Positions 46,211-56,062 of a stretch of DNA of 64,000 nt are shown here, piece after piece. The notes beneath the pieces are model-generated. The model was not told the DNA's origin and searched no databases. It saw nothing but the letters and a program-made list of their open reading frames with translations. Source of the stretch: Lineus longissimus. Its lineage: Eukaryota; Nemertea; Pilidiophora; Heteronemertea; Lineidae. The stretch is from assembly GCF_910592395.1 (NCBI RefSeq), contig NC_088326.1, positions 5,211,001 through 5,275,000 on the forward strand, in the 5' to 3' direction. Made by a program: the position numbers and the translations under genes. The number at the start of each line of letters is the position of its first letter. Positions within the stretch are counted from its first letter, which is position 1.

Positions 46211-47416
46211 AGCAGCAGGGCGTGCCACCCGAAGCCATATTTCTTCGCGCTGCAGGGCAGAGTGCAGGAAATTATGGACGCTGGTCGGGCATCGAGCTAC
46301 GAGAGAAAAAAGTCTGTGCTAGAAAGAGAGCTGGAGGTTTTCCTGACTCAACTTGGTAAGACTTTGGAAGATTGTTTGCCGGAGGATATTTGCATGTTCT
46401 TGGCGTTCAAAGATAAGACTGGTAAAACAACCGTCCATAACAGGTTCTGTCCGGCCATCGGAGACAGAAAACCTTCCTGCCTCTGCCTGCGGCGATTGGC
46501 TTACGGTACTGTGCTAAACAAAGTGTTTCAATTGAAGGCTATTTTTGTTAAAATGGGACGTGGCACGCCTTGGCATGAGTTCTTGGGGAATCCTGTCGAT
46601 TCCACGATGGTAAAAATATATGCCAAACAGATCCAGGTAGAACAGAGCATAGCCCATGTGCTTCAAATTCAAGCGAAGCCGTTGTTCGTATCTAAACTGA
46701 TGACTATTGCGATGTACATTGATAGGCACATTCTTGGGGCGAAGTGCTCGGTTCAGAAATTCATCTTGGCCCGAGATCAAGCAGTTTTAAAGTTCATGTT
46801 TTTTGGCGGGGACCGGGCACACGACGTGGGTCTAATGCTGGCTCAGGAGCTGAGGCAGCTACCGAATCGGAATGGTTATGTAATTAGACACACATGGGGA
46901 AAAACCAGCCGGGTTAACAAGCCAAATATATTTTCCGTCTTTAGGAGCCCAGATGATTCAGTGTGCCGAGTTCGGGGTTTAGAACAGTACTTAGAGGTCG
47001 CGAGCCAGTTGGGAATAGATCTTAGTACTGGGTTTCTATTCAGGCCGGTGAAACAATGCTCAGTGTTAGACCGTCCTCTGGAGTACCAGTCAATTAATTG
47101 CAGGCTTAAGAAATACCTGGTCATACTGGGTTTGTTCGAAGGGGAAACCCCTTGCGGTTTAAGGGGAGCATGCGCTATCTCTTTAAGATCTCTTTTGGCC
47201 ACAGCCCCAGGGTCATCATCAGCAGAACCGCAGCGGATGATGAACCATGTGGGGTGGAGGACGGCGGCTAGCGTGGAGCATTACTCCCGAGAACGAAAGC
47301 TCGGACAAGCGGCAGTCGCTTCGTCTGTACTTTCTACCCCTTCGACGGACCCAGTATGGTCGAGTATAGAATCAGGATATTTCGATGAGTCTGAACTGGA
47401 TAAAATTGGTGTTTGA
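46211..47416 (+). CDS. DIRS tyrosine recombinase
   Basis: Open from the acceptor at 46211. An N-terminal helical DNA-binding part (SYERKKSVLERELEVFLTQL) precedes the catalytic domain. The first Arg lies in FFGGDRAHDVGL, then HTWGKT. The second box is GETPCGLRGACAISL, where His of the usual HxxR is Cys while Arg is kept. MMNHVGWR and nucleophile Tyr in VEHYSRER complete the set. It would insert a circular cDNA at a short identity. The His to Cys change may lower activity. Ends at TGA 47416. Confidence 0.85.
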   Translation, partial: SSRACHPKPYFFALQGRVQEIMDAGRASSYERKKSVLERELEVFLTQLGKTLEDCLPEDICMFLAFKDKTGKTTVHNRFCPAIGDRKPSCLCLRRLAYGTVLNKVFQLKAIFVKMGRGTPWHEFLGNPVDSTMVKIYAKQIQVEQSIAHVLQIQAKPLFVSKLMTIAMYIDRHILGAKCSVQKFILARDQAVLKFMFFGGDRAHDVGLMLAQELRQLPNRNGYVIRHTWGKTSRVNKPNIFSVFRSPDDSVCRVRGLEQYLEVASQLGIDLSTGFLFRPVKQCSVLDRPLEYQSINCRLKKYLVILGLFEGETPCGLRGACAISLRSLLATAPGSSSAEPQRMMNHVGWRTAASVEHYSRERKLGQAAVASSVLSTPSTDPVWSSIESGYFDESELDKIGV

Positions 47417-47647
47417 TTCCGCTTTGGGTAGTAGCGACGTTGTGTGTAAAGATTTACTAAGGGCAGCAAACTATGGATAATAGGTACAATGTGGTAGGGG
47501 CCCACCATCCGATGTTTTTGGTTTCTCAATGTCTGGTAGTTTTGTCACTTCAGCTTTGATATGCAGTTCGTTAACTTCGATGTACATGTAAGCACATATT
47601 TGGTGTACACACGAGTAGTCTGTGGAGTATTAAATCTTTTCCGGGCA

Positions 47648-47714
47648 ATATCCAAAGTGCTAAGACCTCACTCGGTCACGTGATCGCTTTATTCCCTCAG
47701 TCTATTTTTTGGAA
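47648..47714 (+). repeat. DIRS internal copy of the left repeat (A2), 67 bp
   Basis: Identical and co-directional to 40655-40721. It lies 230 bp inside the right end. The 47715-47950 segment after it contains a 13-nt poly-C and ends in the inverted 11-bp tip. Confidence 0.95.
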
Positions 47715-48066
47715 CCGTGGGAGATGACGAGACGGCCGGTAACACTTCGGAGATCAGGAAGGGATTCTTGGCTGAAAAAGAGTAAGACAGGAATTCCCCC
47801 CCCCCCCCTCCCACCCTTCGACGGCTCCAGGTATCGACATTGTGTGAGGCATCGCGGGCGCGATTCTCATGTGACTTCATTCCCCATCTCTTAACCCAAG
47901 AGAACGGGCCTGTGATGTCCTTACACTTTGGATACTTTCTGATCTGTAGTGCCAAAGGCCTACATTCCCTGAAAGATTAACATAACAAAGCCCCATAGGC
48001 CTAGAAGGAATAACTATACTAGAATAACTAGGCCTAGACCCTTTAACCCCTTAATACATGGTAACA

Positions 48067-48953
48067 GTAGAAGAAGAAGTTAAGATTTGGTGTACCTGAA
48101 GCCAATGATACTGGTGAAACCAGTGCCGAAAAGACATTGAAGAAAGTGTTCGGTAATGAATACAATATAGATTTTGAAATATTTTACAATCATGCTCCGT
48201 TTTACAAGTTTCCAATTTCCGCGGACTCAAGGAGGTAATAATAGTAACAGACAAGCCGTAGCCATGAACTACAAACTCGAAAATATCTGTTTTGAGTACG
48301 ACACAGTAACTAACAAGATGATTGCAAGTCAGCTCAGTAATAAGTACGATTCTGGCTTCTCAATCTATTACGATTATGTATATAATTTCAAGACTGTTAG
48401 TGTTAAAGCTAATGATCCACTAATTAACGAGAACATCAATTTTCCAAGGATGTTCATTTAAAGCATATTGCTTCTATTCGTGTCAGATTATGCTGATGGT
48501 TCTAGAGTTTCCGAGATGTTCGAAAACCCCAATATCACTAAAGTACAGATTACAATAGAGGGTGTTTCTAATCAAGTATTCCCCGAAGGAATGAGAACAA
48601 TGGACCAATGGGAGGAGATCAAAAAGCATTTCATGTCTGAAGATCTGAAGAAAACTCATGACTGTTACAAGACAATGGAGAAATACTTCGGTGACACTAA
48701 CAATTACGGATTGTGGATGGATTTGAGAACCACAGAGGACAACCGTCTCCATGGTCCAGGCAAAGAGCTTCAAAACACAAGGGATGGAATATAAGTATAG
48801 ATAACAAAAGAAACAAGAAAGTGACCATACAAAATGCACATATTCGTGGTTTCTGATGCTCAGGTTAACATCAAGAATTCACAGATTGCTTCCTTACAAC
48901 ATGTAACAACATCAATTGCTTCCAGAGGAATCGATAGATTTCCTTCTAACTAA
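48067..48953 (+). pseudogene. Polinton major capsid protein, 3' fragment
   Basis: Capsid reading resumes after the Gypsy LTR with RFGVPEANDTGETSAEKT and EYNIDFEIFYNHAPFY. After stop codons near 48234 it continues with LENICFEYDTVTNKMIASQL and, in a shifted frame from 48468, LLFVSDYADGSRVSEMFENP and KVQITIEGV. The end is readable to TAA 48951-48953. The order of conserved words fits a double-jelly-roll Polinton capsid. At least one stop cluster and two frame changes make it a pseudogene. The next gene starts immediately (TAAATG). Confidence 0.8.
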
Positions 48954-49094
48954 ATGGATGCACCAGGAAAGAAAGGCATCATCAATAGTCTGTACCAAAG
49001 TGTACTATTAGCAACAACAACTATTGGTTACTCTTACTTATTAAGAAGGTTTTTAAGGAATTATCGTAATAAGTGTCATGTATTTATCCCTTAA
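48954..49094 (+). CDS. Small Polinton membrane protein, 46 aa
   Basis: It starts at ATG 48954 directly after the capsid stop. MDAPGKKGIINSLYQSVLLA is followed by a hydrophobic segment (TTTIGYSYLL) and a basic tail. Small hydrophobic proteins after the capsid gene are common in Polintons. The role is unknown. Its 3' end lies within the left arm of the long inverted repeat. Confidence 0.5.
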   Translation: MDAPGKKGIINSLYQSVLLATTTIGYSYLLRRFLRNYRNKCHVFIP

Positions 49095-49600
49095 CTTGAT
49101 GTTGTTATTTCACTTAAGTTGTGAAAGGAACCAGGTATTCCTGCATAAGTTAAACTAACCTTACATGCATTCTGATTTTTTTTGTTGAGATTAATAACTA
49201 AATCACTTGAACTATGTTCTGGGTAATCTCTAGAACCAATGTTTAACACAGTTTTCATTTTATTTAACTTAGGTTAAACTTAAAGTACTCTATTCCATTA
49301 TGTTTCTTGGTATCAAGGTATCATTGATCATAATGGTACTCTAATGTTCCATAACTAACAGTTACAGTTCCACTAAGTTTAAGAACCTCTTCTAAGTTGG
49401 CCTGACTTGGTTCACCAAGTCAGGCCAAAATTTATTCTAGAGATTACCCAGAACATAGTTCAAGTAATTTAGTTATTAATCTCAACAAAAAACTTATGCA
49501 GGAATACCTGGTTCCTTTTACAACATAAGTCAAATAAAAACATCAAGTTAAGGGATAAATACATGACACGTATTACGATACCTGATTGCCTTTATTATCT
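49060..49600. repeat. Long imperfect inverted repeat (arms about 165 bp) with a nested hairpin
   Basis: 49062-49230 and 49425-49590 are inverted copies: TCATGTATTTATCCCTTAAC, GGAACCAGGTATTCCTGCATAA and ACTATGTTCTGGGTAATCTC each have complements in the right arm. Near the centre a 15-bp hairpin lies at about 49397-49428 (TTGGCCTGACTTGGT with its complement). It sits between the plus and minus gene groups of the Polinton and could be a MITE or a native hairpin. Confidence 0.75.
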
Positions 49601-49711
49601 AGAAAGTTTTTCAAAAGCATCAATTAAAAGAAAACATCTTAAGTAGAAATGCTGTTAGATTTTATTTAGAAACGACCTCAATTTAGTGATTAGAACCAGC
49701 CAAGTGATGAA

Positions 49712-49831
49712 ATGAAGAACTACGAATATCTCTTGATAACCCCAGGATTGAATGGTGTATGGTTAGGGATTTACTACTTTATGCATTACTACAGATGGGG
49801 TAGAAAGAGTAATACGATTAAAAATGAATAA
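49712..49831 (+). CDS. Small hypothetical ORF, 39 aa
   Basis: MKNYEYLLITPGLNGVWLGI then YYFMHYYRWGRK and a basic tail. One short hydrophobic segment. Composition and position fit a small Polinton membrane protein, but its size makes it uncertain. Confidence 0.35.
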   Translation: MKNYEYLLITPGLNGVWLGIYYFMHYYRWGRKSNTIKNE

Positions 49832-49926
49832 AACCAAAGTGATGTTGCAACCTGATGATTATTTTTGACCCCATTTTTACATTAAGTTCTTCTATGTAAT
49901 ACTGCCTCTTGTCTTAAGGGATAATA

Positions 49927-50450
49927 CTATTTTCTTCTAAAAGCAGCTTTCATTGCCGACTCATCCTTGTTAAAAAGCAGGACTAAAATCCTGATGTTCT
50001 CCCCGAAGTCCTTAACAACTGAATTGTACTTCTGAACAAGTAACCAAACAGACATATCATAGTGCCTACCGGAAAAGGCTAAATGACATAACTCTGAAAA
50101 TTTCTTCTTTGTGTCTCTCAAGTTAGCACAGTCATCGATAATGAATAACGTATTTGATCCTGAGAATGCTTGAGTAGCAAATTTAAGCACAAGGTCCAAG
50201 TCACTTGACACAGCTTCTGGATTAACTAGATATTGTTATCTGTGTAAACGCATTTCCTGTCGAATGTCTTATTGTTGTAATATGTTGGACAGAAAATTAC
50301 TATGTTATGGAACTTATTACGATACCCCTTTTCTAAGAGGTCAAGAGCAAAATGTTTCTTACCAAAATTTGTCACACCGGAGACGAGCATGTTATGTGGC
50401 TCGAAAACAAACATTTCTTCAAGCTTTGTTTGTGTTTTAGATATATTCAA
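49927..50450 (-). pseudogene. Polinton packaging ATPase, one stop, altered Walker A
   Basis: The first part (50450-50226) has GVTNFGKKHFALDLLEKG: the Walker A Thr/Ser after GK is Lys, which should impair nucleotide binding. IVIFCPTYYNNKT follows. A stop after DNNI separates it from the second part (50211-49927), with Walker B TLFIIDDCANLRDTKKK, GRHYDMSVWLLVQKY and the C-terminal NKDESAMKAAFRRK. It is the same family as the copy at 3667-4037 and more complete. Confidence 0.8.
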
Positions 50451-50524
50451 ATAGAAATGAATTCAAAAGATCAAACCGGACAAAGTACTTACGGGCAAAG
50501 TCCAAAGAACGGAGTTCAAACTGC

Positions 50525-51262
50525 AACAGAGTAATCTGAGGGATTTGTCCTACAACCCTGAAAGTCCTACAGATTACAGTTCATTGAGTAAAATATAGAA
50601 ACAGGTAAAGGAAGATAAAGCTCTGATCGGACACAGTCCAACGAGCATTACTTCGTCACAAGAGCATAGCTTGATAGCTCTAATTAAGTACAAAGACGTG
50701 AAATATTTTCTACTTTTCACTTTTCTGCCAAACTACCAACTACATGCACCGGCCATTAAGAAATTCACCTTTAGAAAGACAATAGTATCTTACATTGACT
50801 AACAATGGCAAGCCGACCTGGTTGACATGCAGAAGTTTGAGAGTAAAAATAAAGGATACAGATACATACTGACAGTAATTGGTTTATTCAGTGGTTACGC
50901 TTGGGCTCTACCAGTGAAGAGTAAGAGAGGAGAAGAAATAAGAGACGCATTTAAAGTGATTTTCAGAGAGGCAAAACCAGTAAAGATCCAATTCGATGAT
51001 GGTTCTGAATTCTACAACAAACACTTCAAGGAACTCTTAACAACAAACAACATACATGTAGAATGGTTCTCTACATTTTCAAGTAAGAAAGCAGCAGTAG
51101 TAGCTAGAAAGATTGCCAAACTTCACTGAGGAAGTATTCCAAAGCAAACAGATCATCTTCACTCATCCTATCGTCTACAAGCTTGAAGATTATCACAAAG
51201 AGGAAATTCAAGGATACTTCTACGAACAGGAATTGAGTTACGTTCCTAATCCTGACCAACAA
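50525..51262 (+). pseudogene. Polinton integrase, truncated, catalytic Glu lost
   Basis: The N-terminal part is scattered over frames with stops (SYNPESP, SSLSKI, IKKFTFRKTIVSYID). The rve core (50827-51129) keeps ADLVDMQKFESKNKG and QFDDGSEFYNKHFKE, but KKAAVVARKIAKLH has Ala where the third catalytic residue Glu should be. The sequence then jumps, through a deletion of roughly 270 bp relative to the left copy, to FTEEVFQSKQIIFTHP and a C-terminal piece ending near 51262. No chromodomain remains. Confidence 0.8.
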
Positions 51263-52039
51263 CCAAGGTTTGCAAAGTTTTGAGACTTGAAGAAAACCTT
51301 CGCTTTCCGCTTACACTTTGAAGCGGCGACAATATTCTCCACTCCAACAATTTTGCTATTTGGACTAAGTAATCATCCAAGGTGGCGTCATCAATAAACC
51401 TGCAATGTATTCCATTGTTCTCGACTCATACACAACAAAGGGTCCTCTTTGATCAATTGAGTAATCGGATCATTCGAGACCTCTGCAAATGACTTGCTGC
51501 TATTGATTGGTGATCTAGGCCCGCCTGCACTACCAGTGCCAGGCGTATGTATAGGCCTATTGCATGGTGCTGTGTATGCCTTACTCGGCCCAGGAACCTG
51601 AGAATCTTGCATGATTTGGAAAAAAAAGTTCCCAAAAAAACCAAAACGGGCACAAAAGTGACCGAAACTTACCAGCTAGCCTTAGTGTTTAAAAAACAGT
51701 GAAGCAATAAACGAAGAAATACTTCAATCCTTAACAGGCAATAAATGCGAGAATATCGGATACCTATAGGAAACATGAAAATAAGGATGATAGTGGTGGT
51801 GGTGGTGGTGGTGGTGGTGGTGGTGGTGATGATGATGATGATGAGGATGATGATGATTGTCAGCGGTGCGTTACATACATATAAAACAAACCAATCACTA
51901 ATATAATGGACCTAGAGGTGTAATAGTTTGTAATGTAACTCCTCCATCAGTTTAAATAGCATTTGCTACGGTTTTATTCATACGAGTACAAGCAAATGCT
52001 TCAAAATCGGTAAAGCAAATGCTAGTTTTTATTCATATG
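51263..52039. other. Intergenic with GGT/GAT microsatellite
   Basis: A GGT run passing into GAT (51789-51857) is the main feature. No gene is supported. A short inverted motif TAGCATTTGCT / AGCAAATGCTA lies at 51957-52024. Confidence 0.5.
51789..51857. repeat. GGT/GAT trinucleotide microsatellite
   Basis: About twelve GGT or GTG units followed by GAT units with one GAG interruption. Confidence 0.9.
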
Positions 52040-52696
52040 GCCCATTGTCTGCCTAAAAGTGCTCTACCACAGCTTTCAATTCTTGATGTTTCTGAAGAGG
52101 CACTATTTGCATGGCCTATCAAGGAGCTGCCCATGGTGCTGAACCTCCAGGAGCACGCATTTTGAAGTTATAGTGGTGATATTGTAATTGGTTCGAGCCA
52201 TTGAACAGCCGAGATGACATGTGAAGGCCTATCTGAGCTTTCCTTCTTCTCCCCCGTATAAAAAGTGGCCTATTGCTGACTATCAAGGAACGAGGCATGT
52301 TTACATTACCTCATCATCTCCATCGGACCAATTGATATAATGTACTTTTATATGCAAGCAACAGTAACAGGGTCCGGGTCTGTGGACAATTGGTTGGTTT
52401 TAATTGTCTCTTCGATATGGCCCCTTTGATATTGCATTAGATTTGCATTGCAATTCAATCTTTCGACCTATGCAATTTAAAGGTTAAATGCCAAAGTTAG
52501 GCCTAATCTTAATCAAAGTACATCAGGATAACCTTTTGTTACCTTTAGATGTCAAATGTAGTAAATTTATTTGCATAAATATCGCATGGAATAAAGAAAT
52601 TCAAATAAACCGCCCTGTCTCAGCGTGAATTTGCTTCGGCAAAGTTCGTATTTCGTTCGGAAACTCTCGCGGTTTTGGGGAATTCCAAATGAGGAG

Positions 52697-52716
52697 TGAC
52701 GTCACTAGTGCTGTCA
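52697..52716 (+). promoter_or_regulatory. 20-bp CRE-containing motif upstream of the THAP gene
   Basis: TGACGTCACTAGTGCTGTCA, 172 bp before the THAP ATG. It is repeated exactly, in inverted orientation, at 57578-57597 upstream of the opposing gene. It contains the palindromic CRE TGACGTCA. It could be a shared promoter element or a subterminal transposase-binding site. Confidence 0.65.
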
Positions 52717-52887
52717 TTGTTAGACTGATCCCACTGCCTGCATACACAAACGCCATGCTGTAGATGCCTGCGCAAGACAGGAGACCAGTTTTGTTTTCAT
52801 TCATCTGACAGCTGATTCTACTTTCTGGTTGCGTTCACGCCGTTCCTACCATGTAAAACCAATTATTTTACATATTCTAAAGCAAAA

Positions 52888-55800
52888 ATGGTTTACTGCG
52901 TCGCACCAAACTGCAGCAGTGATTCAACGAAGGTGTTGAAAGTAGATGGGGTCGGTTATTACAATTTTCCTCGCGACAAGAAGGCCCGAAAAGTATGGGT
53001 AAGACGCATGCATCGTCCGTCTTCTTGGGTCCCGTCTCTCGGTGCGAGGGTATGTTCGAAGCACTTCGTTGCCGGAGATTACCTGCTGGACCCAGCCATA
53101 TGCCGTGCGATAGGATTTGACCCTAAAAAACGCCTGTTGAAGCCAGGTGCCTTCCCTACACTCTTCAGTCATGGTGAAGGCGATGCCATGGATGGTACGC
53201 CTACGACCAGTGCGCCGTGGTCAGCTGTGCAGAAGAGGGCACATCAGCAGGTGATTATTATTTATTATCAAATCAGTATAGTAGGTATGAAATTATACCC
53301 CATGGCCATAGGCCTAGGCTAGGAATACCTCCATCTCGAGTGCATGACCATGGGGTAGGCATGGTGAAGTGTAGGATGTGGTGTTGCTGGGGCCTGAGGA
53401 CCTTTTAAGACTACAACTTGATAATTTTCATAATTGATACTGCACGACTGCAACTACTAGGCTACCTTCAGCTGTAGGAGCAAGTCAATACAAAAGTCCT
53501 ACTCCTATTAGTCAATTATGATAGGCCTTCTATTTAAAATATTTGTTTCTCATTTCGTAGGCTGTAGCAGAGGCGGTAGCGGGATACAACGTGTTGTATG
53601 GAGAGGAGGCGGAGGAGGCAGCTGAGCAGGATGATGGTTTTTTGATGGCTGATGAAGGCCGATTTGAGGAGGTTGGCAATCACCTGATAGAGGATGCAGT
53701 ACTGCCACAGAGTTTAGACGATTTGGAGGTTTTGCCACAAGTATGTTCAATCATAACCCAGCCCCATGTGTCATAAACTTACTATTAACTGACTTCAGGG
53801 TGTGGCTCTACAAAAACTGGTTATATTGGGTGATCATATTTACATAGATAAATGTCCCGAACAGTGTAGACTAATAAATCAGAGGATGGATTAATCCCAC
53901 AATCTTGTAATAAAAATTAACTGCATTAATAATGTAGTGAAAGTTAATGTAAACAACATCCCCGGAACAATAGCCTCAATTCTATTTCTTATCTTTGCAG
54001 GAACACCCTGAAACCTTTGCCATTGGGACACAAGTTGGCTCCTCAGTCTCCATGCGGTTTGCCAAGGCTGTCCAGGTCAATATTGTCACTGGGTCTCGGA
54101 ACAAAGGTTCGCAGACAACCTCCTGCACCGGGGATATTGGCTGTCAGGCAGAACCAGAAGTCCGAGAAATTGCCATTCAGACAGATCTGTTTGACATTGA
54201 TGTGCCAGTTTTCCAAGGTAACCCCAAACCTGAAAATTATGTTGATACTAGTAGCAACCCGACAAGGTGTCAGACAGTTTGGGTTTTACTATCTAACACA
54301 ATTTTGGTTTGTGCCTGGCAATACGACAGATAAGTCACAGTTTGGTGCCAGACAATGTCTTTGACCACCCCAATATTTTCAGGCTTGAAACCAAGTGATG
54401 AAGACATGGAGGATGAAGAGGTGCACTTTCCAAGTCAGGAAACGATGAAGACTGATGACAGTGACGATGAAGACTGGGAGCCATGTGAAGATGATTATTG
54501 TCAAGAATTTGATGACTCGCTCCTTGATGATGAAAATGTGTAAGTGTTTGTTGTAGCTTTCTTGAGAAATTGATTCTTTAAAACAATTGAATTGTAATAG
54601 AGTGAATGAATAGAATGATAGTCATAAAAGTACCGGTATGGCAGTTTCTGGGACCTGTTATTAGTGTTAACACTAATAAAACTTTACTTTTTTCATGAAG
54701 GACTCACTAATGATGCTCTACAGTGAGTTTATAAACTGATAAAAAACAATCATTGTCAAATCTTTAACCATAATTATTTACTATTTCAGATCCGGCAAAC
54801 ATTATGATTTCGACAATGAGTATGAACAGCCCTCCCCTCAATATGAGAGAAAATTCATTGTCTTCGAATCAAGCTTGAGGCTTCTGTTCATGTTTTGTCA
54901 AGTTTGCAGGGCACCATGTCGAGTCGCACTCCGTACACTTGGCACAGCTGTGATGGTGATGGCGATTTGTGAAAATCAACATCAACAGGAATGGACATCA
55001 CAACCATTTAAAGGACAGCTTCCCATTGGAAATTTGCTTTTTGTTGAATTATTTCATACCAGCACCAGCATGACTGACAAGTAAGGAGTGCCCTCAATCA
55101 AAAGAAAAACATCTAGTCATTTGGCCCTGTTAATTCTTTGTTCCTTATTACTTAAACCAGTATTACTCTTTCAGGTAGCAAGGCCCACAAGGAACTTACG
55201 CTGATTCTCACTCAAAAGATATTGCTCAAGGACATCAGAAAGGTTTCACCAGGAGTACAGACTTCATCTCTTGAGTCGTATCACAAAATTGTTGGTTATT
55301 TCGCTCCCAAATCCCGCCATTTCTTCTATGAGCCAATGAAAGCAAGGTATGATAGACTACAATGTATTCTCAGGGGTCATTACTAAATCACGAAAAAAAT
55401 TTCATGCAATGCTTTGAGTGAGTGCTATCAAAGCCCACTTTTCCTTATTCGTGATGCAACTGAACTTTGTTCTTGCACTCTACTTGGACTATAAGGCGTG
55501 AGGCGAGTAAAACATTGATTGAAAGCATTGACCAGTCATGCCAGTATTACAAATTCTCTTTACAGGTTACTGCTCGCCACACTCCACTTTAATGAAAATT
55601 CAAATCGGAAACAGCGTATGGGACAAGATGAACAGCCGCAGTGGTCGATTTCATACCCCAAGGGGAGAGGAGGAGCTGCAGTAGCAAAAGAGGTCAAAAT
55701 TGAATCAACATATGGTAGGTATAACGGCCAGCATCGTTACTTTAGTGCTAGCACTGCAAGAAACAAGAAGAAACAAGATTACTTGTATTAATACTTCCCT

Positions 55801-56015
55801 TTATGTTTTCAGACTATGTACAGCTAATTCTGGAGGACCTGCTGAAGCGGAGAGATGACCTGCCATCTTACAAATTGGCAAGAGATGCAAAGGACAAGTA
55901 CCAAGTGACTCATCCTATTCCAGGTCCAGTGTGCTCAAAGTACGACAAGCAGGACAAGATGAAAGTTGTAGAAGAAACAAAACGAGGTTTAACAAACTGT
56001 AGAGTTCATTCATAG
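52888..56015 (+). CDS. THAP-domain transposon gene, eight exons, catalytic core apparently missing
   Basis: Exons 52888-53250, 53561-53740, 54001-54217, 54383-54539, 54790-55080, 55179-55346, 55566-55714 and 55813-56015 all have GT-AG borders and matching phases, giving about 575 codons without a stop. Residues 1-92 form a THAP zinc finger (MVYCVAPNC, RVCSKHF, AFPTLF) that binds DNA. Acidic and low-complexity exons follow. Exon 5 has FIVFESSLRLLFMFC and PIGNLLFVELF; exon 6 has KVSPGVQTSSLESYHKIVGY; exon 7 has TLHFNENSNRKQ. In related transposases a long DDE/D core of about 300 residues lies between the exon 5 and exon 6 motifs. Here only a 98-bp intron does. The product could bind DNA but not transpose. 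Confidence 0.75.
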
Positions 56016-56062
56016 CACCATCAGAGTTCACTATCACAGATCAATTGAAGGGTCACACCAAA

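Larger units (their letters stand above)
40656..47950 (+). mobile_element. DIRS-order (tyrosine recombinase) retrotransposon
   Basis: It encodes gag-like protein, RT plus RNase H, and a tyrosine recombinase, but no DDE integrase and no LTRs. A 67-bp sequence at the left end (40655-40721) is repeated identically and in the same direction at 47648-47714. The outer tips match in inverted order (TATCCAAAGTG at 40656-40666, CACTTTGGATA at 47934-47944). The flanks match the intact sister LTR without a target duplication, as expected for recombinase-mediated insertion. Genes are interrupted by introns. Ngaro-like or DIRS1-like subgroup cannot be decided by eye. Confidence 0.9.
32315..48066 (-). mobile_element. 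Ty3/Gypsy LTR retrotransposon (carrying two nested elements)
   Basis: Transcribed leftward. The 5' LTR is 48066-40403 (about 369 bp once the DIRS insertion is removed); the 3' LTR is 33104-32315 (about 379 bp once the TRIM is removed). Ends are TGTTACC...GGCTACA in element orientation. A tRNA-Gln-type primer site follows the 5' LTR and a polypurine tract precedes the 3' LTR. Internal order is gag, protease, RT, RNase H, integrase. Stops, frameshifts, a deletion and a YLDD to YLDY change make it inactive. A perfect target duplication is not visible (CTAAG left, GTAGA right). Confidence 0.95.
40403..48066 (-). repeat. Gypsy 5' LTR, split by the DIRS element
   Basis: LTR sequence occupies 40403-40655 and 47951-48066. 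Joined, it aligns with the other LTR (32315-33104), which lacks this insertion. The break falls at GGCATA before GATCTG. Differences between the LTRs are few, so the Gypsy insertion is fairly recent. Confidence 0.92.
32049..51262 (+). mobile_element. Second Polinton remnant, split by a 15.75-kb nested insertion
   Basis: Polinton sequence is present at 32049-32314 and resumes at 48067-51262. The order is capsid (+), two tiny proteins, ATPase (-), integrase (+), the same core order as in the left element. Everything from 32315 to 48066 is a later Gypsy insertion. The 5' side stops abruptly at 32049 and the 3' side inside integrase, so this is a fragment. No terminal inverted repeats. Confidence 0.85.

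Noticed and set aside
32310-48071. Target-site duplication of the Gypsy element
   Set aside because: CTAAG (left) and GTAGA (right) do not match well enough. The insertion is established from LTRs, primer site and the split capsid gene instead.
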